NCBI GenBank assembly: GCA_001839685.1
Contig: MLAK01000089.1
Span: forward strand, 53,650 to 117,649
From: Tritrichomonas foetus
Lineage: Eukaryota > Parabasalia > Tritrichomonadida > Tritrichomonadidae
Length of the DNA stretch: 64,000 nt
Reading direction: 5' to 3'
Shown here piece by piece: positions 30,258 through 39,985 of this stretch; the stretch's first letter is position 1; the number at the start of each line of letters is the position of its first letter. The position numbers and the translations under genes were made by a program. The notes beneath the pieces are model-generated. The model had not been told where the DNA came from, searched no databases, and worked only from the letters and a program-made list of their open reading frames with translations.

Positions 30258-31784
30258 TCACACAGTGTTCATGTAGATCATTGGGACAGATTCCTTCTTC
30301 ACATGTTCCATTGTTTCTGTGTATGAGTCCCAACCTTTTGCTAAGGCTTCCATTCTTCCATCGTTTGTCAATTCAATCCAGTCGAAAAACACCTTATCAT
30401 TGTATTCAATTTTGTCAAAGCATGGCAAAAACATTTTATAGTTTTTGCGCTTCGGGAAAATCTTTTTGAATCCACCCTTTCGTGAACTTTCTTCAACATA
30501 GTCTCTGATTAGCATCATATCGTGAAAAGTTGGATTATCCCATGCGTTAATTCGATTTTCGGCAACATCGCGTACACGTGATGGTGTTATTGAGTGGTCA
30601 CATGCTCTCTCAATTTCACGGATTCCTGGACAAGGGTCATTTGATTTTGCATTACAATCAATGATTCTGGCAATTTGCAAAAGTTCTAGCATTAGTCTCC
30701 TTTTGATTTGATAATCTAAAGAAGAGTCCATTCCACTCATTGCTGGACTGATGTTCACCTCCATGACATACGGATGAAGATCTTCATCAAGAAGGATATC
30801 TATTCCATACATTTCATAAGATGTATGACGGTGTCTAATTAGCCTTCTATGGTATTTTCTAATTTCACATTCACCTGCAATAATAGTAGCTGTAATCACA
30901 CGATGAATTTCAGTTTGGAGAGCATCAACATCAATTCCTTGACCATTTAAATATTCAAAAAGATAAGGAAGTGACCATTTAGAATTTTCAACGCATTCTT
31001 GGTCGGCAACCGCACGTTTAAAATTTTTATCTTGCTTATTTAATGAGAAATTAGTGAGATGCATCTTTAAATCACCAATTTCTGAGTCATCGTATTTGTA
31101 TAGATGTGTACAGAAACGCGCTAAGCCACTATCATGAATGTAAATTCTTAACGGCGTTATCGACGGAACCAAAACGTAAAGCCTGATATCGAACTTTCGT
31201 CCAGTTATTAGCAGAGGCCTTTCAAGATAGAATTGAACAATCCCATCGTCAGTTGGTGCTCGACAATCATTCGATAATAAGCGAATTCCTTTTCCCCGAG
31301 ATGAAGCAGACGGTTTGACAATCCAGACTTTGTGGTCATTCCAGTGGTCACTGAGCGAGTCTTGGTCCGCGGGGAGATGATATGACTCGGGATAGAAATT
31401 TGCGAAATCGCCAACTCGTTCTTTCAGTTCGGCCATTCGAAAATTGAAATTGTCTTTTCGTCCCATGAGGAAGGCTCCTGCCCAATGGTTGATTTTTTGC
31501 CATGCAGCGCACGCGGCATATTCTGTAGATTTGTACTGTCTTCCCCACGAAGCATTCCATACGCGAGAGTCAGTCGTTCGGCTGAATCCGGCGTGGTGGA
31601 AGGCTTCGGAAGAGAGGGTTGTGATTACGCGATTGACATAGTAGAAGAGAGGAGTAGTTCGATTTGCGGGAGGATCGTTTGGTCCCGGAACCTCCACATA
31701 TTTGTATGGGAGTGGGACAGTGTTATAAAGCTCGATGAATTGCTGAATTTTGCGGATTTGGCCAAATTCACCATCGAATTCAAT
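30258..31784 (-). CDS. Tubulin-tyrosine ligase-like (TTLL) amino-acid ligase
   Basis: The protein of about 508 residues carries the TTL ATP-grasp fold. N-terminal elements are VNRV...FHHAGF and a W-rich segment ending INHWAGAFLMGRKD. The ATP loop is VWIVKPSASSRGKGI, followed by DIRLYVLV, HLTNFSLNK, EMYGIDILLDEDLHPYVMEVN and the metal-binding E-x-N in EVNISPAMSG. TTLL enzymes add Glu or Gly chains to tubulin in flagella and axostyle microtubules; a polyglutamylase is most likely. The frame is clearly coding up to 31787 but has no ATG: an in-frame TAA lies at 31788-31790. A near-cognate ATT at 31784 (giving xEFDGEFGQIRK) or a missed upstream exon is possible. The first ATG would truncate conserved sequence. 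Confidence 0.9.
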   Translation of the reverse strand: MEFDGEFGQIRKIQQFIELYNTVPLPYKYVEVPGPNDPPANRTTPLFYYVNRVITTLSSEAFHHAGFSRTTDSRVWNASWGRQYKSTEYAACAAWQKINHWAGAFLMGRKDNFNFRMAELKERVGDFANFYPESYHLPADQDSLSDHWNDHKVWIVKPSASSRGKGIRLLSNDCRAPTDDGIVQFYLERPLLITGRKFDIRLYVLVPSITPLRIYIHDSGLARFCTHLYKYDDSEIGDLKMHLTNFSLNKQDKNFKRAVADQECVENSKWSLPYLFEYLNGQGIDVDALQTEIHRVITATIIAGECEIRKYHRRLIRHRHTSYEMYGIDILLDEDLHPYVMEVNISPAMSGMDSSLDYQIKRRLMLELLQIARIIDCNAKSNDPCPGIREIERACDHSITPSRVRDVAENRINAWDNPTFHDMMLIRDYVEESSRKGGFKKIFPKRKNYKMFLPCFDKIEYNDKVFFDWIELTNDGRMEALAKGWDSYTETMEHVKKESVPMIYMNTV

Positions 31785-32352
31785 ACTTTATAATACGATC
31801 AAAATATATTCAATCTCTAAATGAAGCATCAAAAAATGAATCATTTCCTTGATTTTCGAAAGTAAACTATCAGTCGTAAAATTAAAAAAATTATTAATGT
31901 GTATCTGTAGAGGTTTAGTGAATTAATGACAGTCTTTAATGCCTACGATGTAGAGCATGCAACTCTATTCATTGGACAGAGATGAAGTTCACTACTTTAT
32001 TAATCAGATCACTTTTGTATCAGTCTTTCATATCAACTAGATGAAATATTTAATAATAGTCATTTTTAATGTTAATATAGGCATTAGATAAATCCATGGA
32101 AAAACCAATGAAAAGCATTTATGAATCGATTGTTTGAAACCAATCATTAAAATATATCATATAAAAATACTTTGATTATTCTAATCTCCTTTGGTTATGC
32201 TGAAAAGTATTATCATGTATCAGTGATGATTAAAAGAAGAATGAATTATATATTTTTTATATAAAATTTAATCAAAATGATGTTTCAGTTTTATAATTGC
32301 GATTATTATTGAAAAATTAATCGATTGTTTCATGATCTTCATAACGAATTTC
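31785..32352. other. Intergenic spacer
   Basis: AT-rich spacer. It holds a 19-codon plus-strand mini-ORF (from about 31926, MTVFNAYDVEH...) of protein-like composition that ends after 19 residues and may be a chance or decayed fragment. No intron signals matching the trichomonad type were found upstream of the TTLL gene. Confidence 0.4.
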
Positions 32353-34245
32353 TCATAGTGCTTCAACAATTTCTCGATTGTTATCTTGGTTTGTATTTTT
32401 CTTTATTTTTTCAAAAGAGTTTGCATTTTGAAGAATCTCACAAATGCCATTCCACATTCTTTCAGGGGCGACTTCAACAATGTCTGTCAAACAGTTGACA
32501 ATAGTATCAGTACTTTTCCAGATGCGATTTTGTCTGAAAAGTGGCTTTCTATTCTTTAAAGTATAGTACATTTCTTTATTCATTTTAATCATTGTTTTGG
32601 TGATTGAAACCGCTGACAAAGCTTTGGCGGAGTCTTTTGAAGTATTCACAAAAATCATAATTGAAGATCCTTTCTTTCCGATGATTTGCGAATATGTACA
32701 GAATGGTAAGGATTTAAAAGTGTCATTTTTCTCGGAAGTTATTTTTTCAGGCACAAATGATATCATTAAGTTGAACCAATCAACTGCAGAAAGAATCTCA
32801 AAAATTTGTTCTGAGTTTGCTTGTTGTGGAATTCCGTCGAGAAAATAAAAGAAAAGCATACGTGGTTTACCATTATGAGTGATATGAATGACAGTGGAAG
32901 TTGATTTTGCATTTATTGCGTCATTTTCTTCAGTGTGAGCGAAAGAATGTCGAATTGAACAGGGAAACAAAACTTCAGCAAGATCATCCATTCGATTTTC
33001 GGATTTTGGGATATTCAATAAGGTGGATTCACTACCAAAATTTATATTTAAGGAATTACTTGGACAAAAAGTCATTTGGATGAGTGATTTAAGAGAAATT
33101 TCAGAAATTTCCTGTATTAAATCACATTTTGCAATGAAGGAGATTGAGTGGTCACTTAAACATTGGAGATGATTGGGCTGATCATCTAATATTGTTTTTT
33201 GATTAGCAGAAATGAAGTCCGATGTCAAATTTCGGATAAAATTGTCATTAGAGTCTTTTTTATGCTTTCCAGAAAAATTGTTAAGATTATAGGACTCATT
33301 CAATGTGTCCTTTTGATTCAGAAAACCATTGTTTACTCCATTGAAGTTAATATTTTCATTGAGGTTATTATTTTCATGGAAGTTATTATTTTCATGGAAG
33401 TTATTATTTTCATGGAAGTTATTATTTTCATTGAAGTTATTGTTTTCATTGAAGTTATTGTTTTCATTGAAGTTATTGTTTTCATTGAAGTTATTGTTTT
33501 CATTGAGGTTATTGATTTGTTCTTCTTTGTTATTTTGTTCTTCTTTGTTATATAGAACTACAACTTGGTCATTTTCGGAACAATGTGGATAAAATGATTC
33601 ATTGGTTTCATTTTCTTGATCTATACAATGCCTATTGTCTTCAATGTTATCTTCTACCTTTCCTGGTTTCTCGTAATAGATATTTTCTATATCGAAACCG
33701 TTTATAGTATTGGTTAAAGGGTCGAGCAGATAAGTTACCACCTCATTTCCGTTTCTCACTTTGATGTGGCTTTCTTCATAGGATTCACACGATGACACTC
33801 TAATTTCAGTTCCAGTGAGTGCTGTTAAAATGGCTTGAACTGTTTCAATTTGAATAGGATCCGAATCATATATCTCATTATCACGATCTAGACAGTCTTC
33901 CGGAGGAGTTCGAAGAATTTGATTGTCAATGATATTGTATGCATTTTGCGGTTGAAAGGTAAGAATTATCCCGAAAATGTCATTAGAAATTGGCGATAAT
34001 GTAATCAACATTTCATCAGAAATTTGAAGCTGTAGAACTCTTTGAATTAGGCCATATAAATTGATGCTATTACTGTTTCCTGATGTAATTGGCACAAATG
34101 GAAAAAAGCTGAATATCTTTTCGAAATTGAGTTGAGATGGACAATTGTCGTGTTGGAAAGGAACAGAAGCGTGTTTTTTCCATCTTTCATCAGCTGGTAA
34201 TTGATTTGTTATGTAACCAAGAAGAGAATTAATGTTGTCAATCAT
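32353..34245 (-). CDS. Unknown protein with Asn-rich hexapeptide repeats
   Basis: The 630-residue protein has an ordered N-terminal region (about 1-190) and an ordered C-terminal region (about 370-610). Between them (about 245-302) lies a run of roughly ten N-E-N-N-N-F or H-E-N-N-N-F hexapeptides encoded by an 18-bp minisatellite. The flanks contain mixed hydrophobic segments (FSFFPFVPITSG; ILSAVDWFNLMISFVPEK) that suggest globular domains, but no motif is recognised. There is no signal peptide. The C-terminal helical segment (ERMWNGICEILQNANSFEKIKK) is amphipathic. The repeat number probably varies between strains. Confidence 0.7.
   Translation of the reverse strand: MIDNINSLLGYITNQLPADERWKKHASVPFQHDNCPSQLNFEKIFSFFPFVPITSGNSNSINLYGLIQRVLQLQISDEMLITLSPISNDIFGIILTFQPQNAYNIIDNQILRTPPEDCLDRDNEIYDSDPIQIETVQAILTALTGTEIRVSSCESYEESHIKVRNGNEVVTYLLDPLTNTINGFDIENIYYEKPGKVEDNIEDNRHCIDQENETNESFYPHCSENDQVVVLYNKEEQNNKEEQINNLNENNNFNENNNFNENNNFNENNNFNENNNFHENNNFHENNNFHENNNLNENINFNGVNNGFLNQKDTLNESYNLNNFSGKHKKDSNDNFIRNLTSDFISANQKTILDDQPNHLQCLSDHSISFIAKCDLIQEISEISLKSLIQMTFCPSNSLNINFGSESTLLNIPKSENRMDDLAEVLFPCSIRHSFAHTEENDAINAKSTSTVIHITHNGKPRMLFFYFLDGIPQQANSEQIFEILSAVDWFNLMISFVPEKITSEKNDTFKSLPFCTYSQIIGKKGSSIMIFVNTSKDSAKALSAVSITKTMIKMNKEMYYTLKNRKPLFRQNRIWKSTDTIVNCLTDIVEVAPERMWNGICEILQNANSFEKIKKNTNQDNNREIVEAL
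33343..33515 (-). repeat. Coding 18-bp minisatellite (NENNNF repeats)
   Basis: About ten tandem 18-bp units in frame with the gene, drifting between Asn-Glu and His-Glu versions. Long opposite-strand ORFs across it are a by-product of the period being a multiple of three. Confidence 0.9.
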
Positions 34246-34334
34246 AAAATCATTCCATCATTTTTTGATGTGATAGTCATTGTTTGAGTAATTACTTTTC
34301 GAATATTTCATTTTTATAAAACCATTTAAAAAGT

Positions 34335-34344
34335 CAAAAAGTTT
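34335..34344 (+). promoter_or_regulatory. CAAAAAGTTT motif upstream of gelsolin-like gene
   Basis: The recurrent motif lies 85 bases before the ATG at 34429, in a spacer shared with the divergent minus-strand gene. Confidence 0.3.
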
Positions 34345-34428
34345 TATTTATCTCGTTAATCATAACTTTTTTATAATATTTTTTCCAGTAAGGCCGAATA
34401 TTAGGATAAATATTTTGGTTTACTAATT

Positions 34429-35427
34429 ATGGATGATTCTTTTTCTGAATTTTCGAATGCTCTTGCCCAAAACAAAAGCCGAGTTCATGTATGGCGTGTT
34501 GAAAATGGTATTTTGACAGAAATCGCAGATCTTGGCACATTTTTCTCTCAATCGATTTATCTCGTTCTCGAAGTTCTATTCCAGCAAGATATGAAGACAA
34601 AATACACAATTTATTTATGGTGTGGCGGTTTTTCGATACCAGACGATGAAGGGCCTGTCACAGAACGAATTCAAGTTTTATTCGGATTATTAAACAACGT
34701 TCCCTCAATTCACCACGAATATGAAGGATTCGAATGCGAAAGTTTCTTGAAGGCTTTCATTCCTTACGGCGGAGTCAGGCATCGAACGCCTTTATTAGAA
34801 TATGTTACCAATCGTGGGTTTTCCTCACTTTTCACACTCAAAACTGATCCAGTTCCACATTGGAAAGAAATTCCAGCCTCGACATCTGCTTTACAACCAG
34901 GTGATGTGAATTTCTTACGAACTCGAACATCATTTATTTTATGGTTTGGTTTTGAATCTCCACTCCAGGCCAGAATGCGAGCGACTGAATTATGTGGTGC
35001 ATTTAGACTATCAGTCAGTCGAAAAGATGAAACAAGAATGGTCTATCAAGGATCGGACGATAGAGAATTTGTTCGTGCTTTATGTCCAACATCAATTGAA
35101 GTTCCAAAAAGAGCAGAAATCAAACCAGACCCAGACCAAACACGAAAAGAAATCTACCAAGTGATTTCAAAAGGCCAGGATCTTGATTTCACTTTACTGG
35201 CATTCAAAAATGACGCAAGCTTGAATATTTGCTTGAATGAAAACGCATATATTTTGAGAGACCCGAAGAATGTCTATGTGTGGTTTGGAAAACAACAAAC
35301 TAAAGAAGCAATGTCAATTGGATTAGTTGTTGCAATCATGTTTATGAATAAGCTGGGAGTACCCAGGAATGTTCATATTCAGATTGTAAAGGCAGGTGAA
35401 AGCTTTTCATCGATTTGGGAAACATGA
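34429..35427 (+). CDS. Gelsolin-repeat actin-binding protein
   Basis: The 332-residue protein reads as three gelsolin-like modules. The first (about 15-115) has VHVWRVENGILTEI, a YTIYLWCGG strand and an F...FIPYGG end. The second (about 125-220) includes LQPGDVNFLRTRTSFILWFGFES. The third (about 230-328) has LNENAYILRDPKNVYVWFGKQQTKEAM and a final VHIQIVKAGESFSSIW. This is the size of a CapG/severin/fragmin-type protein, which sever or cap actin filaments in a calcium-dependent way in the cytosol. The calcium-site residues are only partly readable. Trichomonad amoeboid transformation depends on actin, so a role in motility or adhesion is plausible. Confidence 0.85.
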   Translation: MDDSFSEFSNALAQNKSRVHVWRVENGILTEIADLGTFFSQSIYLVLEVLFQQDMKTKYTIYLWCGGFSIPDDEGPVTERIQVLFGLLNNVPSIHHEYEGFECESFLKAFIPYGGVRHRTPLLEYVTNRGFSSLFTLKTDPVPHWKEIPASTSALQPGDVNFLRTRTSFILWFGFESPLQARMRATELCGAFRLSVSRKDETRMVYQGSDDREFVRALCPTSIEVPKRAEIKPDPDQTRKEIYQVISKGQDLDFTLLAFKNDASLNICLNENAYILRDPKNVYVWFGKQQTKEAMSIGLVVAIMFMNKLGVPRNVHIQIVKAGESFSSIWET

Positions 35428-35779
35428 AATGTTTGATTTTATTGTTGTTTAATAAATGTATTTTTATAGATTTTATTATTAACGCTTATTTTTTGTTACG
35501 TTGATTATTTATACAAGTCAAATTCTGATTTCATATTGCAAGAAATGGGTAACAGTGAATAAGTAAATATCACATTTGATGGCTGATCGGTGTTCTCATG
35601 TATGAATGACTAAAAAACAAGATTTAATGATGATAGTGATTGCGAAACCTCATTTCATAATATATAATTTGCTGATCAGCATTTAAAATTGGATTTTTGA
35701 GTATTTCACATCACTTCATATCCTTACGTTATGACTTTTTGAATGAATATCGTCATTAAACGTACAGATCATTACCAAA
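35428..35779. other. Intergenic spacer
   Basis: AT-rich. It carries TGACTTTTTG (35732-35741, inverse of the recurrent motif) and TAAACGTAC (35757-35765) close to the Myb start. Confidence 0.5.
35757..35765 (+). promoter_or_regulatory. TAAACGTAC motif 14 bases before the Myb start
   Basis: Same element as at 11590, 17106 and 48326 but in the opposite orientation relative to the gene. Candidate core promoter or Myb-type site. Confidence 0.35.
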
Positions 35780-36715
35780 ATGGAAGATTCTGCTTTGGCT
35801 CCAACTAGGATGAGAAAACAACAAGTTAAACAGACATCAAAGACAACTTGGACCGCAGAAGAAGATGAATTATTATCCAAATTAGTTTCACAGTCGCAAC
35901 AAGCAAATTCGTGGAGTGTAATCGCAAAGTATTTTCCAAATAAAACAGCTCCTCAGATAGCAGGCAGATGGGAAAAAGTTCTCAATCCATGCTTGGTCAA
36001 AGGTTCATGGACAAGAGAGGAAGATCAAGTTATTCTCAACTTTGTACAAACAAATGGCGATAAAGATTGGGCAAAACTCGCTTTATTACTTAATGGTCGC
36101 ACAGGAAAACAATGCCGTGAACGCTTTAAGAACCATCTCGACCCAAATCTTGTTCGCAATCCATGGACGCCTGAAGAAGATCAGCATTTAATTGACCTTC
36201 ACTCTCAATATGGAAATCAATGGACAAAAATTTCATCATTTTTTTCATCAATAACAGAGAAATTCTCAGATACTTTTAGAATCAATCTTTTGGACTTGAT
36301 AAATGATCCAATAATTTCCAAAACGTTTTTAATTTCAAAAATTTCATCATTTTTTGAAGGAAGGACAGACAATTGTATTAAAAACAGATGGAACTCCACT
36401 TTAAAGAAGAGGCTCGAAAGAATAGAGAAAGGTGAACCACTTGTACAGAAGCGTGGAAGAAAGCCTAAAAATTATTATTGTTCACTTCCGAAACCCAATA
36501 TTGATGAAAACACATTTGCAGACTCACATGATAATTCAGAAGCGTGCTCTTCACCTGTTGTTCCACGTATTGGAACAACGCAAGTTATTCAGATGATGCC
36601 ATTGGCCTTGGATCAAATCAGTTTGATTCGTCCCCGGAAAGAAACATCATTTAAGATTTCTTCTCTTGAAGAAAATCGTTTAGATCTTAAGCGTATGTTA
36701 AGTGCTATAGACTAA
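35780..36715 (+). CDS. R1R2R3 Myb DNA-binding protein with insertion in R3
   Basis: The 311-residue protein has three Myb repeats: R1 (W-x-W pattern from TWTAEEDELL), R2 (GSWTREEDQVIL ... GRTGKQCRERFKNHL) and R3 (NPWTPEEDQHLIDL ... EGRTDNCIKNRWNSTLKKR). It resembles the animal/plant c-Myb type, acting in the nucleus on AAC-containing sites. R3 is split by a 37-residue in-frame insertion between ISSFF and EGRTDN; without it the tryptophan spacing (18 and 18 residues) is canonical. The insertion is bounded by a perfect 20-bp direct repeat. Downstream are a basic patch (KRGRKPKNYY) and a Ser/Glu-rich tail. R3 function may be impaired unless the insertion is removed. Confidence 0.9.
   Translation: MEDSALAPTRMRKQQVKQTSKTTWTAEEDELLSKLVSQSQQANSWSVIAKYFPNKTAPQIAGRWEKVLNPCLVKGSWTREEDQVILNFVQTNGDKDWAKLALLLNGRTGKQCRERFKNHLDPNLVRNPWTPEEDQHLIDLHSQYGNQWTKISSFFSSITEKFSDTFRINLLDLINDPIISKTFLISKISSFFEGRTDNCIKNRWNSTLKKRLERIEKGEPLVQKRGRKPKNYYCSLPKPNIDENTFADSHDNSEACSSPVVPRIGTTQVIQMMPLALDQISLIRPRKETSFKISSLEENRLDLKRMLSAID
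36225..36355 (+). repeat. 20-bp direct repeats flanking a 91-bp insertion in Myb R3
   Basis: CAAAAATTTCATCATTTTTT occurs at 36225-36244 and again at 36336-36355. Deleting one copy plus the intervening 91 bp (111 in all) restores a perfect R3 repeat. No GT-AG pair bounds the segment. Confidence 0.85.
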
Positions 36716-37190
36716 AGTCACATCAATGTTCTTGTTTTCTGATAGTGATGAAAAAAATCCGAATATTATATATTTTTAATAAAAAGCTATATGAACCATA
36801 AATCTAATTGTTATTAATGATAACTTATGATTTTTTTTGTTTTATTTGACAAAGAAAGAATATCTGAAAGATTTTTTATCATCAATTACATATTAAAAAT
36901 GATTTATATTTATTTGAGAGTAAATGAAGGATGTGTTTAAAGTGAAAAAAGTTATGAAATTACATTCGGTGATGATTTTGGAGATGATCTTTTCTTGAAG
37001 GAAAATTTTTGATTCACTTTTTGTGAATTTATTTGATTGAGTTCGTTCAAAATTTGGAATATGGCCATATATACTTTAAAAAATTAATAGTTGGCTCAGA
37101 ATCGTTAATATTCTTTAGAAAATTGAAAGACGATATTGATCGCTTTATATTCAAAAAGTTAATTAATTGATCGGAGAAACATTATCCATC
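36716..37190. other. Intergenic spacer
   Basis: AT-rich. The recurrent motif CAAAAAGTTA is at 37152-37161, 29 bases before the SEC23 ATG. Confidence 0.5.
37152..37161 (+). promoter_or_regulatory. CAAAAAGTTA motif upstream of SEC23
   Basis: A perfect copy of the recurrent decamer close to the start codon of a highly expressed-type gene. Confidence 0.4.
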
Positions 37191-39518
37191 ATGGACTTTA
37201 ATCAAGTTGAAGACCAAAACGGCATCCGTTTTGCCTGGAATACTCTTCCCACTAATCGAGTTGATGCTTCTTCAAGTGGCCTTCCTCTCGGATGCCTTTA
37301 TACACCTCTGAAACAAATTCCAGATCATCAGCCAAACAAATACGGCCCAGTTGTTTGCCAAAGGTGTCACAGCGTCTTAAATCCATACAGTCGAATTGAT
37401 TTCGCCAACAAAACGTGGAGTTGCCCAATTTGTAAGACAATCTCCCCATTACCATCGACATATCATGGAATGACTCAAGAATGTCTCGTCGCCGAATGCC
37501 ATCCAAACTACACAACAATCGAATACACGCTTCCAGAAGCAGCCTCCTTCCCACCAATCTTCCTATTCGTAGTCGATACCTGTTTGACCGAAAAAGAGCA
37601 CCAAGCTCTCAAAACTCTTCTTCTTCAAGCAATAGGAACGCTGCCGCCTTCATCCCTTGTCGGTTTCATCAGTTTTGGTAAGCTTGTATATATCCATGAA
37701 TTGAGATTCAGCGAATGCCCACGTAACTTCGTCTTTAATGGCCTCAAGACATATGACGTTGCTAAGCTCAAGCAATGCCTTTCACTCAATTCTGTTTCAG
37801 GACCAAATAGTAATGATGGTCAAAACGACTTCATTTTACCTGTTTCTGATGCTGAGCAAATGCTCAACTCTATTGTTGATACACTCGAAGTCGACCCCTT
37901 CGTTGTTGAACGTGGAAACCGTTTTGAACGATGCACAGGTGCAGCAGTTGATATTGCAGTGACACTTTTGGAGTCACTTTTCCCACGCGCGAGTGCCCAG
38001 ATTGTTCTTTTTTCTGGAGGTCCGATCACACGTGGGCCGGGTTCAATGGCTGCTTTGAAGCGATCTGACGTTGTTCGTCAACATCGTGACATTGAAAGCG
38101 GCAAAGCTGAAATGACAACAAAATCACGTGAGTTCTTCTCACAAATCGCTAAAAGAGCTTGTTTAACGAACGTTGCTGTAAACGTAATAAGCGCATCGTT
38201 TGAAGAATCGGGCCTTTATGAAATTTCCCCTCTTGTTCAACAAACTGGTGGTTTCATGCTTGCTAATGAATCGTTTACAGAAGAGAATATTTCTCGAACA
38301 CTCATTAAATATTTCAAAGGTGGTGTTTTCCAGAATTCTGGTGCAGATGCAGCTATTTCATTCCGTTCATCAAACGCTATTAAAGTTACTCATGTTGTTG
38401 GTCCTTGTGCACCAATGAATGCTTTAAATAGTATCATCAATAACAACAATAATTTGAATTCTTCAAATTCAGGTGAAAATCAATGGAAAGTTTGCGGACT
38501 TTTACCAACAACAACTTTCTCATTCTTCTTTGAAATTACACAATCTAAAACTGAACCTGTTCCTGATGGCGAATTCGCATTCATTCAATTCCAAACCCGT
38601 TATCGTCACATTTCTGACGGTGATTTAAGACTTCGTGTAACAACAGCAACTTTACAATTCGCTGATCTTTCAACAAACAAACAAATGCTTATTAATGGCT
38701 TTGATCAAGAAGCAGCATCTGTTCTTCTTGCTAAACAAGCAATGTATAGCATTCAAAATACTAATACTGGAACAACTGGAAGTGGAGCTTCTTCAATTGC
38801 ATCTACAATTTCATCAACAATTTCTTCATCATCTGCAGCAACAACTGCAGCAATCGTTGAATCAGTTGATCGACAATTAATTCGATTCTGTCGAACATTT
38901 GGTGATTATACACCAAAACAACCTTCATCCTTCCAACTTGCACCACAATTACAATTTTTACCAATGTTTGTTTTCCATTTCCGTCGTTCACCATTCCTTT
39001 CCACTTTTAATAGTACTCCTGACCAAACTGCATCATTAAGACATGCACTTATGTGTGAAGATGTAACTAATTCATTATTCATGATTCAACCAACTCTGAT
39101 GAAGTATTCACTTGATCAAGCACCAACACCAGTGATACTTGATACTTCATCATTAAGAAATGATTGTGTTTTATTACTTGATACATACTTCCGTGTACTA
39201 ATTTGGCATGGTTCAACAATCGCTGCTTGGAGAAACCAAGGTTATCAAGAACAAGAAGAATATCAAAACTTAAAAGCAGCACTTGAACAACCAAAGAGTG
39301 AGGCACAAGCACTTGTTGATGAAAGATTCCCAACACCTCAATTCGCATCTTGTGATCAAGACTCCTCACTTGCTAGATACCTTCTTGCACGATGTAATCC
39401 ATCAACAGATGCATCATTCGCAAGCGCTTATGGACCTGGTGAGAATTTGAGCACAGATGAACCATCACTCGCAAACTTCACCCAGAAATTAAAGAATGTT
39501 GCAGTGAATGGAAAATAA
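37191..39518 (+). CDS. SEC23: COPII coat GTPase-activating protein SEC23
   Basis: The 775-residue length is right for Sec23, the inner COPII coat subunit that stimulates Sar1 GTP hydrolysis at ER exit sites. Visible parts: an N-terminal strand FAWNTLPTNR; PLGCLYTPLK; a zinc finger C56-x2-C59-x18-C78-x2-C81; a trunk domain from about 125 (FLFVVDTCLTEKEHQALK ... VGFISFGKLVYIHEL); a beta-sandwich and helical region; and a C-terminal gelsolin-like domain (LLLDTYFRVLIWHG ... ARYLLARCNPS). A Ser/Thr-rich insert lies around residues 528-555. The first in-frame ATG is 37191. GC content and codon bias are high, as expected for a strongly expressed gene. Confidence 0.95.
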   Translation: MDFNQVEDQNGIRFAWNTLPTNRVDASSSGLPLGCLYTPLKQIPDHQPNKYGPVVCQRCHSVLNPYSRIDFANKTWSCPICKTISPLPSTYHGMTQECLVAECHPNYTTIEYTLPEAASFPPIFLFVVDTCLTEKEHQALKTLLLQAIGTLPPSSLVGFISFGKLVYIHELRFSECPRNFVFNGLKTYDVAKLKQCLSLNSVSGPNSNDGQNDFILPVSDAEQMLNSIVDTLEVDPFVVERGNRFERCTGAAVDIAVTLLESLFPRASAQIVLFSGGPITRGPGSMAALKRSDVVRQHRDIESGKAEMTTKSREFFSQIAKRACLTNVAVNVISASFEESGLYEISPLVQQTGGFMLANESFTEENISRTLIKYFKGGVFQNSGADAAISFRSSNAIKVTHVVGPCAPMNALNSIINNNNNLNSSNSGENQWKVCGLLPTTTFSFFFEITQSKTEPVPDGEFAFIQFQTRYRHISDGDLRLRVTTATLQFADLSTNKQMLINGFDQEAASVLLAKQAMYSIQNTNTGTTGSGASSIASTISSTISSSSAATTAAIVESVDRQLIRFCRTFGDYTPKQPSSFQLAPQLQFLPMFVFHFRRSPFLSTFNSTPDQTASLRHALMCEDVTNSLFMIQPTLMKYSLDQAPTPVILDTSSLRNDCVLLLDTYFRVLIWHGSTIAAWRNQGYQEQEEYQNLKAALEQPKSEAQALVDERFPTPQFASCDQDSSLARYLLARCNPSTDASFASAYGPGENLSTDEPSLANFTQKLKNVAVNGK

Positions 39519-39985
39519 AATAATGAATATATTTTGGTTTTCTAAATAAAACGTAATTCTTTCCAATATTTTACCATTATTTAGCCATTTAGAAAACCAA
39601 AGGGAAATTTTCCCCACAGTTACCTCAACATTTCTACAATTTGCAAAAGGCTATTTTCAATATTTCGTCTCAAACGAACATGTAGAATCATAATGTTAAG
39701 AAATGTAACAAAGATGTTAGAAGAAACTTATAATCGACCAATTAAACAATAAAAGTCTTTCTTAGGGAATATAAGAGTGAGAATAATTATATAAGATCCA
39801 GAGATGCTTCTGCTCATAAATGATGCAGTTTCATAAATGATGCAGTTTCATCAACAATAGAAAAAGTTAGTATGAAAAATGGATTCGATTCGCTCAAATT
39901 AATGAAAGATCGTTATAGGTAAATAGAAATAGAAAAAGAGACGAAAAATTAATAGTTATCTTATGCGGATATTTTTATTAATTTT
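39519..39985. other. Convergent intergenic spacer
   Basis: AT-rich spacer. A short tandem duplication (ATAAATGATGCAGTTTC, two copies) lies around 39817-39853. No gene seen. Confidence 0.5.

Noticed and set aside
31840..31930. Upstream exon for the TTLL gene using CACTAAACCTCTACAG as acceptor
   Set aside because: The sequence after the acceptor contains stops in the needed frame and no matching donor with an ATG exon was found.
33199..33592. Plus-strand ORFs of 87 and 118 codons
   Set aside because: They are antisense translations of the NENNNF coding minisatellite; composition (L/F/S/K or V/I/E repeats) is explained by it.
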